DNA from: Capsicum annuum
Lineage: Eukaryota > Streptophyta > Magnoliopsida > Solanales > Solanaceae
Reading direction: 5' to 3'
DNA length: 64,000 nt
Assembly (NCBI RefSeq): GCF_002878395.1
Contig: NC_061120.1
Coordinates: 93,521,805-93,585,804, forward strand
Positions 34,841-46,222 of this stretch are shown one piece after another. Within the stretch, counting starts at the first letter, position 1. Each line of letters opens with the position of its first letter. Under the pieces are notes generated by a model that worked only from the letters and a program-made list of their open reading frames with translations, was not told where the DNA came from and made no database searches. The translations under genes and the position numbers were made by a program.

Positions 34841-37205
34841 TGTAATGCCCTAAAATTACCTCGCGGAACGTTACACAATGCTTAAGGATATAAGTAGCAC
34901 CAAGCTAACCCTTTGAGCCTACTACTACTTCTAATACCTACTTTAGGATAGATAAGTAAAGCAAAAACACTATATCATAACAAATTTGAACTGACAAAAT
35001 TGAAATAATCATCAGATAAATCAATACTCAAAATCTAGAATTCAACCAATAGTCTAGTCTGACAAGCCTCTACTTACTACTAAACTAGAGAGCCATTGGG
35101 ACAAACCCCTAACTGACTCGACTAAACTGAAAACCATAACAACTGATACCAAAACTAGAAATTTGAGAAATAGGTCCTTGAACCATGAGGACTCACCAAC
35201 GGCGGAGTGTAGACAAAGGATCTCGAGAATCACTGTCGCGGCTGAGAATGACCACCTAAACCTACATTATAAGACAGTGTATCACATAGAAGTATATATG
35301 GATCAGTACTTTGAGAATGCACTGAGTATATGGGGGTGTATGCATTAAGTAAACAAGATCATTAATCTTTATGAAACCATGCATGCAAATATGAATGACT
35401 AACATAGCTTGAATAAGCCCAAAATATAAATCTCATAAGTCATGAACAATGAAACATGTATTATAAATCTCATGAATGGTTATACTTAGTTCTAAAATTT
35501 GTATTCTCATCTTATTCTCAAAGCTTGTGACCCAAAAAAAAGAAACGTTAAAACAATAAGTTTCAAACTTATATTTTATCTTAAGGAAAATAAGGAGCTT
35601 GTTTTGAAACTTTAGGAATTTAAAGAGTTATGTTTATGGAGCTTTGGGACTCTTTGGGAACTTGGGAGTTTCTTCTAATAGACATAAAAAATGTGAGCAA
35701 CATGTAGTCCAATGTCTTGCCCATGTTGGGAGAGTTGTTCTACCCTTACCATCAAAATAGAACCTTAACTTTAGTAATCACTAGCTTAACCCACTTGGGG
35801 TAAATCAAATCCTACGGTGGCTCATAGTTCTGGGGGATGCAACCTTGGAATAAAGTCCAACTTGGTACGAAATATTACTCCCATACTTAGGCTCAAAACT
35901 TTTATGAAAATCCACATTGAACAATACAAAAGTGCATGATGGAAGCTAACCATGCTTCCCTTTAACTTGAATCAAAATAATGTGGACTCCTTTCTTAGTG
36001 TAGGACTTAAATATCAAACTTGTTCAAAACAATCCTTCTTGAATACCAAGACTAAAATTCATAGCTTATAACCCATGCTAAAAATCATGTCAAATCACAA
36101 AGTACTTAATACATGCCATGATATCATTAAAATACTTTATAAAATCTCAAAGTTTGCTCTTGGTTTCAAAAATATGTGAATACATGCAAACTCAAATGAT
36201 TGTAGTTTCACAATAAAACTTAGTTCTTGGCACAATCTTAGAAACACTTGGAAAATAACAATTCATATTATGAATATGAAATTCATGGTATAAAATCTGA
36301 ATTCAAACAATAATAGATAGGAAAATTTCACAATTCAAGCATTGAACATTTTTATAATCCCACAAACTTAAAATTAAGTAAACTAGGCATAAATTCAACT
36401 TGAAAACATGAAAATTCTTTAATTAAATCAAAGCTTTGGGCACGAGAATGAAAGAATTGTTCTTGTTCAAACCCCACATACCTTAAACTAGATGCTTTGA
36501 ATGAACTCTTCCTTTTGTGATGCTATTCGTACTATTGATGGGTGATTTTTGAAGCCCTTGGCCTGGGGATTCAGATTCTTGAAGAAATTTGGAAAACTTA
36601 CAGTTAAACTTTAAGTTTTCCTGAACTTTGGGTTGAAACCCTAGAGTGTTCTTGGTGAAATTTAGAGAGGAAGACTATATTTTGATATTTAGGCACCTTA
36701 ATCCCATATTATGACTGATAGAGGGTGAGGTAAAACGACTAAATTGCCCCCTTGGATGCAAATTTTAAAAGCTAAAAAAAACTAGGCATCGATGCGATTG
36801 GTGATGCGGCGCATCGATGCCATCAACGAGATACTGACGTATCGCGCTATAATCGCGCCAAGCCTCAATACTTTTGACTGGAAGTTCCTGCATTAAAATT
36901 GACCAACACGATAGGCATCGCGACATGCCAAGATCGCGTGGGTCCACTATTTTGGGACACCAAACGTGGTCTAAATGTGGACCAAAAATTCCGAAACTTG
37001 TCTGGGAACACTTATTGACTTCCCTAATTATGAATTAGCTAACTTATCAACTATCAAAGGCTGGAAAGGTTGGTAATAAAATCCTTAAAGTTTTGAGGCC
37101 CTAGAAATGACTAATTCCGAACACGTACCTAGATTTTCTAAGTCTAGGAACTCTTTGGGTATCGTTTAAGGAATTTAGACAAAGAGGATTTTACGGGGTC
37201 TTATA
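34841..37205 (-). repeat. 5' LTR of element D
   Basis: It begins TGTAATGCCC at the primer site and ends TCTTATA at 37205, where CA has become TA. It is followed by the GAAAC duplication. It contains a CpG-rich block with a 12-bp perfect inverted repeat (36785-36821) upstream, in the reading direction, of an AT-rich possible core promoter near 36680. Confidence 0.92.
36785..36821. promoter_or_regulatory. Inverted repeat in CpG-rich block of D 5' LTR
   Basis: GGCATCGATGCG (36785-36796) is the exact reverse complement of CGCATCGATGCC (36810-36821), with 13 bases between. Each arm contains the palindrome GCATCGATGC, so the site appears twice. The 3' LTR copy near 29365 has decayed versions of both arms. 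Confidence 0.6.
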
Positions 37206-37210
37206 GAAAC
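37206..37210. repeat. Target site duplication of element D, right copy
   Basis: GAAAC is identical to 27412-27416. C's LTR homology to the window start resumes just after it. Confidence 0.88.
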
Positions 37211-38397
37211 CAATCAAGATTTTCAACTCTAAGATTCACTTAGCCAAAAATTTTCCAACTAACCGAAATCTTGCATCTTATCAATTCTACACTTAAAACC
37301 CATCCCAATCTAACAAGATATCATAAATATACAATAACATAACACAATATAAGATGGAGTAAGCCTAGACTAGCTCAAATACAATGAATGCGCAACAATC
37401 TGCTAAATATTTTCTTTTCCCTTCTGAGAAGCTTCTTCAAAGTACCAATCAAATATGCAATTTACACATAATTATAAAAATATCGATACCCATATTGTAC
37501 CATTGTACTTTGGGTCCACAAACAACACCTAAAGCCCCCAAGTAGGTCCGATATGTGGAAAATGCATCTCCAAGAACAACCCAATGCTCATACACAATAA
37601 GAGAATCATAATCCTTAAGAAAAAGTTAAAACAATGCTCATTTGGGCTAAAATCATGCCCTCAAGTTAATTGATGTTGTTTTCAATATTCAAGAAATTAA
37701 ACCTTGGAAATAAAGGATTCTTCTCTCAAATCTGTTGTTAATCATGAAAATATCTGTTAAACAAGCTTTCAACTCACACCCAAGAATCAATTTGAAGTTA
37801 ACACACTATTGAAGGGTGTCTAGGTCTCAAGAAGAAGTGAAACTAGTCGAATTCGCGACTAAAGGGCCTATTTATAGCCCCACCTTCTATGGAGGTCTCG
37901 TGATAGCCATGCTTCAGTACCAACAAAGTTAATACTTGTGTTTATCCTCTAGAACCAATTTTCACAAAGGAATTATGTAATTATACTAATTTCAATGTTC
38001 TAGATACAATGACGAAGTAAGATTTTCTATCGAAGGTAATTTAGACCAAATGCGGGTCCCATAACAATCTTTTGATTTTCAACTTGACCAATTGGTCGAA
38101 ATGAAATGGGTGAGTTGGGACCCAAACTAAATGTCTACCTAGCCTAAAATTGATATTTCGGAGCTGCTGGAGCAGTCAGAATTTATATCCAAGATTGTTG
38201 TACTGAAGTTGTTGCTCAATGGACATTTGGAACTAACACAAACATTAAAATAGGGAATTGGCTCTAAAAACTAAACAAATTGCCTAGTAACAAAACTATT
38301 AGTCCCAGCAAGTCATAAATGACTCTGGGAAACTAAGAAGAAACTCTAATGAAAAAAATAAGTGGGAACATGGAAAATTACCTGGAGGGTCATTACA
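37211..38397 (-). repeat. 5' LTR of element C, outer part
   Basis: This continues C's 5' LTR after the D insertion and aligns with 640-1833. It ends GGGTCATTACA, as the 3' LTR does. The next five bases, TACCA, would be one copy of C's target duplication; the other is outside the window. Confidence 0.88.
37868..37879 (-). promoter_or_regulatory. TATA box of C 5' LTR
   Basis: GGCTATAAATAG on the minus strand is identical to the box at 1282-1293. Conservation between divergent LTR copies supports it as the core promoter of C. D is inserted on the transcribed side, so transcription from here would run into D. Confidence 0.65.
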
Positions 38398-38914
38398 TAC
38401 CAACTCCAGCAAAGTTTGAAAATTTTTCAAGTTTACAACAATGCCTCGAGAGTCATTCGTAATCCAATTTATGCAAATAAACTATGTAACAACACTAAAT
38501 TCCACTTTTTGGATGCATTGGCAAAGTTGAATTTTCCATCTGAGGATATTTCAACCAAATGTGGATCCCACAAATATATTTTTTATTTTCCAACTTTTCA
38601 GCAAATAGGTCAGAATGAGCTCGGGAGCATTGGGACTCAAACCAAAGTCCTACATAGACTAAATTGATAATACGCAGCCGCTGGCATAGTCAAAATTTGT
38701 GTCCGAGTCCAATATACTATGGTTTTTGCCTGATGGCCATTTGGAACCAACGAAGACTTCCAAATAAATATTTGGCTCCCAAAAACCAAACAAATTTCCT
38801 AGTAATCGAATTGTCGTTCCAGCAAGTCATGAATGACTTGGGGCAGTTATGGGAAAGATACAATAGCAAAAATATGTGGAGATATGTAAAATAATTTGGA
38901 GGGCCAGTGCAACA
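38398..38914 (-). repeat. LTR fragment E, same family as C
   Basis: This stretch aligns with about 37905-38397, the outer 500 bases of C's LTR, in the same orientation. Examples are the TGGCCATTTGGAACCAA, CAAACAAATTTCCTAGTAA and CCAGCAAGTCATGAATGACT segments. It ends GGGCCAGTGCAACA, equivalent to C's GGGTCATTACA. It is more diverged than the two C LTRs are from each other. C seems to have inserted into an older copy of its own LTR. Confidence 0.75.
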
Positions 38915-41518
38915 TCCAATTCTAAAATTGCTTTAGTCAACAAAAATTAATGAATAAAGAAAACATCAAAGCTCGAAAATATAAGGTACTTGGACCACAT
39001 ACTTCAAGCATAACTTCTCAAAAAACCTCAACGAAGAGAGAAGACTTTCATGGGATTTTGCCACAATTATCCCTTACCTAACTATATCTCTCAATCCACT
39101 TCTCAATAGCCAAAATCAAACTTTAATCACCAACTAGCCTCCAACTCAACTAAAAAAAGGTTGATGCACGCAAATCTCAACCACAATAAACTGATACCAT
39201 CTTGATGCCCACACAAATAAATCCAAGGCTTTATCCAAGCCAAAAGAAAATCAAGCACGTGTCATTCCACTGATTGCAAATCTACATATACTCTTCGTTT
39301 ACCAATCTATACTTTCCACCAACTCTAAATAAGGAGGAAAATCACCAAAGTTTCGTCTGTGCAATCTCATCACAGACGACTCGAAGAACATAGTTTGATC
39401 CGCTGAAAGTACATATGATAAATTTAAGAATAAGACTATAAGGTGCTATCTAGGAACACGAATGGAGAGAATCAAGGGGTAAAATCTATGCCAATGCTAC
39501 AACTAGTCCAAAATATAATAAAAAATACAATACAAAAGATCGAGGAAGAACTACTCGTTAGTTTCTTTATCCGTACTAGGATGTCGCATTATTTGATAAT
39601 AAAACCTTATCGAATCCACTCCTGTATACTACTCCCACTAAGTATATTATGCAAATTATCCAAAGAAAACTGAAGACCCATGGCCAAAGCTGAAGGAACT
39701 AATACCGGGTCCATTGGCTATAATCTAAACACCTATCAAATGCAAGCATTCTTACTCTAAATTATCATTCTTCGAAGTCTCTATTCAAATGCAACAAATC
39801 AAAACTGAGCTAATTAGCCTATATCAATGCCAACTACTCAAATTGATTTTTGTATCTAAATATGTCGTATCCATGCTAAATCATACCAAGAAAGAGTTGA
39901 GACATAGCTGAAGAATAAAAATCACCAAAGGGATAACCATCGACTGAAAATGCAAACAACCAACTCTATAACTACTAGAGGGCATGAAATGCAGCCACAA
40001 AATAGAAATCTTACCAAGGGGCAAATCAAAGCCGAGCAGTAGAAACAAATCCCAACTTATATAAATCATTGGATAGAAATATGAGGATTCAACTGCATAT
40101 CTGTTGAAGGGAACAAATCAACAAAACATACTCAATCCCCAATGCTGCAAACCACACTACCAATGGCTAAATCTCTACCAACTAAAAGAAATACAACTCA
40201 AGCCAAGAACTAATCAATCCAATACTCTCTCTAGTTATTAATAGGCATAGGTACATATCTTCAAGAAGAAATTCCCCACCAGACGTCATTAGGTCAAACA
40301 AACCCAGAAATAGGGCCTTTCTTAGTCTACACATGTAGGATAATCATTACTCGATCCATCCATGAATCCCATCAATGAAGAAGAAAAAGTACTTATCTCG
40401 AAACCAAGGTCAATGTCAAAATGACAAACAGGAAACCAAATAACTAAAGTTAAAGAATTTCGAGTTTGACAACTCTAACTCCATGAAAGACAAGAACCAC
40501 ATAACGATGAGAATGGAGTATCCAATCTCCACACCAATATCAAAGGCAACCCATCACAAGGAGATGAAGCCAAGAAATCTAAGAGATGAACTCAAGACAT
40601 CTCTATGTAAAAATAAAACCCACTATCGAGCAATTAAATAGCCACATGCAAAGAATGAACCCCAAACTAATATAGCTCAAAAATAGGATGTACAGAAAGG
40701 GATAGCACAGGAAAAAGCCTTCGAAACATAGAAGGAAAGTCTAAGAGTCCCAAACTTAAGGAAGATAATATAGATAAATTTCTAACTCTAGAACCATACA
40801 AAACAACGTAAGGTGATCTTATTGTCAATATCACAATCTATTCCCAAATCAATCTAAAACAACAAACCAAGAGGGAAAACAATCAACCTTGCCTTGATAT
40901 AGGGAAGAAAATATAAAATTGGGCTATATCGATTCAAGCCACTGAATAAGAATCACAAAGAGATAGAATTCTATCTAGATAACACTAGTTTATATAGCTA
41001 CCCAATGAGGATCAACTATATCAAGTAATATCAATACCCTCAAGAAGTGATGGCAATAACAATAATAATATCAATATAAAAATAATCAATAGGCGGTACC
41101 CAAATTAATATCAATATCATGTATCACTTAAGAGCCACAATAAGGAAAATATGCGAGGTTAAATATTAATTAAATAGCAAAGCAAAACCTAATCAGTATA
41201 AACATATAAAGGCATATAATTATCAATAGGTATGAAGACCCCATAAGTCACAATAAAAAGAATTAAATATATGGGAAATCAAATACACCAATTATTGTGA
41301 AATCCGCAATCATATGCCTAATGGATCTATAGAAGAACCAATCTGAACATGTATAAACTTGAACCGACCAACTAACTAATCATTCGAGGAACCAAGAATA
41401 CTATCTATAACTAAAGGTGCCACAATCATCATAAGGTGGATCTAAAGGAGTAGAAAGTCTACCGATCCCATATTGGGAAATTCTATAGACTAATAGCCGA
41501 TCTCTCTATAGTCGTTGC
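38915..41518. other. Unrecognised AT-rich region
   Basis: About 2.6 kb of A-rich plus-strand sequence lies between the E LTR end and element F. It could be the internal part of the element that owned E, but I found no RT, integrase, gag or chromodomain motif in any frame, and open frames are at most about 100 codons. No structural RNA or clear repeat was seen. Confidence 0.4.
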
Positions 41519-42117
41519 TGATACCCAATTTTGGCTTGCCCTTTTTCTTTTAATTACTTGTTTTATGCTTCTTGGCCCTAAATAACTTTTTAAAAATTAA
41601 ATAATAAATAAGATTTTCATTTTTATCTTTATTACTATAAATTTTATAAATTAAAAGAGGATTTATTTTTCTATCATCTTATAAAATATCTTAATTAAGT
41701 ATAATTAAATATTTTAATATCAAAATCACAAAATATCTTTTGATAATCGCATTTACATTTTTTTACACACATAAATAAATATTTTGTTAATATTAAATCA
41801 CAAAAAGGTATCAAATTGGACGTGTGTATAAATTATATCTATAATTTGTATGCTTCAAACTTAAAAGTAATTTTTAGCATGTCAGTAAGCATCAATAAAA
41901 TTAATTTTAGTAGAAAATGAGTATCCAGGCTAGCAATAATCCAATCTCATTTTTTATGTCAATCTAACCTAACTTTTTCTTTACCAAGAGCCCGACAAAT
42001 AGTTTGAAACTCCGTACAATTTCTATATCCGCTTTTCCATTCCACCTTAACAGATATAATTTAACCTAATTCGTCAATTTATTTTACCTCCGAATGATCC
42101 CAAAATTTTAAGTTGTT

Positions 42118-42118
<1 letters not shown>

Positions 42119-42150
<32 letters not shown>

Positions 42151-42190
42151 ATGTATATATATATATGTATGTATATGTATATATATATAC
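42119..42190. repeat. TA/TATG microsatellite in F 5' LTR
   Basis: Alternating TA with TATG interruptions. The 3' LTR has a shorter, purer TA run at the equivalent place (53098-53128). The open frame of Tyr/Val/Ile crossing it is an artefact. Confidence 0.9.
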
Positions 42191-42475
42191 TATAATTTAT
42201 TTTATTTTTATTTGGACTGTTCTGATTAAAATTAAACGCATAAAAATAGTCATTTTTTCAATCGACTCTTTATATTTACCCATCTATAAAAAACTTACAA
42301 TTTTATTTTTTGTTCTTATATTAAAACATGGCTCGTTGATCAAACGATCGGACGGCCCGTATTTCAGTCAACAAAATAAAAACAAGTACATCCAGATTTC
42401 TTTTTATTTGCCAAAATTTTTGAACCACGCGTGATTCCTTTTTTCCAAGAGGTAGTTATACGACTCTTTTATTTT

Positions 42476-42565
42476 CCCAAAACAACAACAATGGTGAACT
42501 CTCTCTCCTCTTCTCTCCTCCCTCTTTCTTCTCATCTTCTCCTAAATTGAAACCCTAGCTGTGCC
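42476..42565 (+). promoter_or_regulatory. Gene-leader-like segment in F 5' LTR
   Basis: An AACAACAACAATGG context is followed by CT-rich runs and then GAAACCCTAG, which holds the telo-box motif AAACCCTA found in many plant promoters and leaders. The same arrangement is in the 3' LTR at 53430-53511. It may mark the transcription start region; this is inference. Confidence 0.35.
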
Positions 42566-45500
42566 ATGGAAGACATAGCTGCACCACTGCAATATTCCCC
42601 TACCTTTTTAGCCCTACTAACCCATGAGTCCCTTCAAGATTAGAAAATAAAACTCAAATTGGTGCTTCAGTAGAAAGTTTACTTCAAATTTGCATTAAAT
42701 GCACAAAATCATCTAAACTTGTGAAGCCTTTTAACTTTTAAATGTCAAATACATTCCTTTTGATTTGGCCATTGGTTTCCTTGAATTTTTTTTGGTTTTA
42801 AATCCGAACGTAAATACCCATGTTTTAACCTAATTAAGGATAAGTTTTTGATGAGCGAAAAGGGGAAAGTGGTTTACAAAAATATAACACGCGATATCAT
42901 CTCCTATTTATCACACTCTCACTTTTTCATTATTTACGAGTCCTATTGAAGTCGAGTTCAAAGATCAAGTTCGTTCTCAGAATAATTGATGAAAAGCTCC
43001 TCGTTTACTACCCAACCTAAGGAACGAATTCGCCCTTTCGTCTCACTTGTATCTTCCTTGTTTCATATCGCTTTGATTCCGTGGACATGTGGTGTTTGTT
43101 TAATTTAGACGAAAATGTAAGTTATTGCTATTGATTCTAGAAAATAAATCTTTACGCGAATTTTGTCAAGTTTGTTAGCCATGGTGTTTTCTTGCATTTT
43201 GGTAACTGAGTATAAATTTTTGATTCCATAAAATTATCTAATTTGTGACTATATGTTTTCATAATAATGTGTCAATGACGTGGTTATTTCATTTTGGTAT
43301 TTCAGAAAATCTCCTCTTGAATTGAATTTTTAAAGACAAGTGTAGTTCAATTATTTTATTTCTTAATTTCAAACCTAAAAACAAATATTAATTTGTTCCT
43401 TTATATGTTATTGTTTGTTTACACTTACGAATGATTTCATAGTTATGAAAATGATTATATTTTGATGCATTACTTCAATGACCACTGGCTGATCTTTTCT
43501 TCCTTCCATTATAGAGTTCTAGCTCACTATTAGTTTTTATCCTCTTCTGTTGTTTGTATTTGGGTAATCCATGTAAGATATCATGTGTCCCACCGAACGT
43601 CATCTCTAGAGATTCAACGTTAAGAATCATTTCCAACTATTTGGTTTAAAATTTTGAGTTTCAAGAGTGCTTAGGTGAATTTAGATTGACTAGAATTTGT
43701 GACTAAGTTAAAGTTGAGTCTCAAATGAAATAAATCTTGAGTTTGAATATGTGAACCCTTACTTCCCCCCTTGTCCTTTGATCCATTTTGCTGGAAACTT
43801 TAAGAAATATTGTTTGCCTTAGTTTGGTTTCGATAATGAGTTCTTACTAATATGGTAATCTACCCGTTAATTCGGTAACTAGAATTCTAATGTCATGGCT
43901 TTCCCAATCCCTTTCTTTACAATCGATTGAATATTTTATGTGGTTCTAAAAAAGTGAATGGATTTGTATTCACAACATCCAAATCGAACTTTGCTTATGC
44001 CAAAATATGACATCCATGTAGTCAATTTCTTTGGTAAAGGTAGGGAGATTTTTGTGCACGTAGCTTTTCAGCTTTCCCTTTTTAAAAGAATTATTTCTTA
44101 CATGTATGGAAAACATTATTGAACTAGCAGATACATCATGTGCCCGTAAATTTGTAAGCGTGAGGAACATGTAATCTGACTGCTAGTAGTTGTTTTATTT
44201 ATGTATCACTTATCATTTTATTCTTTTTGACCTACTTTGGGTGTATTAATTATCATGATGGAGTTTTGTACATAATATACTTCTTTACGAGTCCCGAAAG
44301 GTTTGGCTATTGCATGCATATTAACATCAGGGGGTGTTTTCTATATGATATTAGGTTTAGGTAAATTTTATGGGGTATCAACATTCACATGATTGAAGTT
44401 TATGTTATGATTCTGTGTTGTCTATTTAGTCAAGTAGCTAAGGTCATAAGAAGAAACGAATAGCGTGATCTGATCCTAGTAACTCTTGTTTAATAATTCT
44501 CTAATTTTCATTCATACCTTATTAAATTATTTTATCTTTTCTAATACTTATCTTTTATTTTTCATTTGAACTTGGGAGTTGGAGTTTCAATTGAAACTCC
44601 ACTTTAATCGGAAGATTGAGTCAACGGCCATAGGACAAGAGCTTGGGGGTCTACGTCTCTAGGAGTTACTCGCTTCAATAGGAACTTACAGCATCTAGCC
44701 CCTTACCTTCTTTATGTTATCATTGATCTTTCTTACTAACCTTGTATTACTTTGAATATTTTTGTATGTGGCTTTGCTTGAAATTGATTAACTTTATTTT
44801 GCTTATTTTTCGTTTAAATTTTGAATTCCGTAGCGTTGATTTTGTTATGCAAATTAATTATTCATTTAGAGTCTGTAGACATAACAAAGATACATGGTTG
44901 ACCCCTTATTGTACAATTTTGTATCTGTTAATCACCTTTTTTTAAAAAAAAAATAAATGGAAAACTTTGTTTTAAGTGCAATCTCAAATTAAGAAAGAAT
45001 GCGTTTTGGAAAATGATTAAAATGATTTGTGATATCCTTCATTTTCCAAATTATTAATCAATGAGTTTTATCATCTAAATCAAATATTTTAAATAAGTCG
45101 CTAGAGGACTTTAACTGGCCAAACCCTTTTAAATTTTACAAATACCTAAACAATTCAAAAATGTAATTTTCATTGACTACTTTCCACATTTATTTCCTAA
45201 GTTTATTTTAAATTTTCAGACTCTAAAACCTCTAAAACACAAGGTGCATATAAATACACTCTTTCATATACGACATGTTGTTATTTCTACTTTTATTTAT
45301 TTATTTTCTTAAAACGAAATTATTATTATCATTATCCACACTTTACTTCAACTATATAGTTATAGGTGTATTTTTATTACCTTTATTTTGGTCTACTTTA
45401 AGATATTTAAAATAATTGAATGATACCATGATTGTCCATATTTTAAGAGTGCATAAGTTTAGTTTACTAAAAAGTTAATACGTTAACATATTTTGATATA

Positions 45501-46204
45501 TTTTTATTTTTGCGAAAAATGCATTTGCATAAATTTATTCTTGAAATAAATAATTTTTCATATTTTTTGAAGATGACATGATAACTTATAAATAAATAAA
45601 TAAATTTTTACTCGTTATATTTTCTCTTACACTATAAGTGATTCCTTTACGAACTTAACTTTATGTGTCACTACACTTTATATTCTTATAAAACTATAAA
45701 TCTTTAAATTTTCTATTATGTATATACTAATATTAAATTCTCTCTCTCTATTCTCACATCTCTTAGAAATATGCGTGTGTATTTTGATAATAAATTATGT
45801 TCCTTTTCGTATATCGTAAAATTTATATTTATGTACCTCATGTGTTTTCTTTGAACTTAATAAACATATGTGTAGTTATCACTATTTTGCAAATGATGAA
45901 AAAAAATAAATCTTTCCCAAATGTTTTTCTAAAGCTAATTTTAAGGATTATGTTTGGATAGGCTTTCAGGGTTGCTTAATACCTTTCCCTCGAGTAACCA
46001 AAACCCTTACTTTGAATCTCACTGTTTCTCGTAGATTAAAAACAGAGTTTTTCTACATCAAAAAATGGTTTTCCTAATTTTCCTAAAAAGTTGGGTGGCG
46101 ACTCAAAAACTAAGCAAATAATTTTTTCAAAAACCAGTAAATGTCTCTATGACCACCATATGTTGCGTGTTGTTTCGGTCGGTTCAAAATAGGGTACGAT
46201 AGTG

Positions 46205-46222
46205 TGGCGATTCTTCTAGGAA
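46205..46222 (+). other. Primer binding site of element F
   Basis: TGGCGATTCTTCTAGGAA starts three bases after the LTR. A site beginning TGGCGA pairs with a tRNA ending TCGCCA and is typical of Tat/Ogre-like elements, for which an Arg tRNA has been described. The exact tRNA cannot be settled from this decayed copy. Confidence 0.7.

Larger units (their letters stand above)
27417..37205 (-). mobile_element. Element D: full-length Tekay/Del-type chromovirus
   Basis: This 9.79-kb minus-strand element is inserted in the 5' LTR of C. Its LTRs are about 2.37 kb, with an exact GAAAC duplication, primer site, gag, protease, RT, RNase H, integrase, chromodomain and polypurine tract. Its LTR start is similar to that of A (TGTAATGTC, then CATGGTGCT shared), so A and D belong to related subfamilies. 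It has the best preserved gag and RT box of the three elements, yet gag has lost its ATG and integrase its second Asp. Confidence 0.94.
1..38397 (-). mobile_element. Element C: Ty3/gypsy chromovirus, host of nested insertions
   Basis: This is a minus-strand LTR retrotransposon assembled from scattered pieces. Sequence 1-1833 is homologous to about 26800-27416 joined to 37211-38397, so these are its two LTRs. Between them lie chromodomain, integrase and RT remnants (1885-2865), gag remnants (14000-14130, 23621-24500) and a primer binding site (24509-24520), all reading right to left. Elements A and B interrupt the internal region and D interrupts the 5' LTR. Removing them leaves roughly 8.8 kb in this window. 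The left end of the 3' LTR is outside the window. The chromodomain and Met-tRNA-type primer site place it among chromoviruses. No frame is intact. Confidence 0.85.
41519..46201 (+). repeat. 5' LTR of element F
   Basis: It begins TGATACCCAATTTTGGC and ends GGGTACGATA (originally CGACA, as in the 3' copy). It aligns with 52506-56850 over its length, except for about 410 bases (44747-45158) absent from the 3' LTR. Inside are a TA microsatellite, a pyrimidine-rich leader-like stretch and a 66-codon minus-strand frame repeated in the partner. Confidence 0.9.

Noticed and set aside
41514..41518. Target site duplication for element F
   Set aside because: GTTGC and GTAGA agree at only two of five bases.
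38915..41518. Host gene exons in the unrecognised region
   Set aside because: Only short frames, no conserved domain, no convincing splice structure and A-rich composition throughout. I leave it as unknown.
42141..42434. Membrane-like small protein rich in Tyr, Val and Ile
   Set aside because: Its N-terminus is the translated TA microsatellite of the F LTR; the matching region of the other LTR does not keep it.
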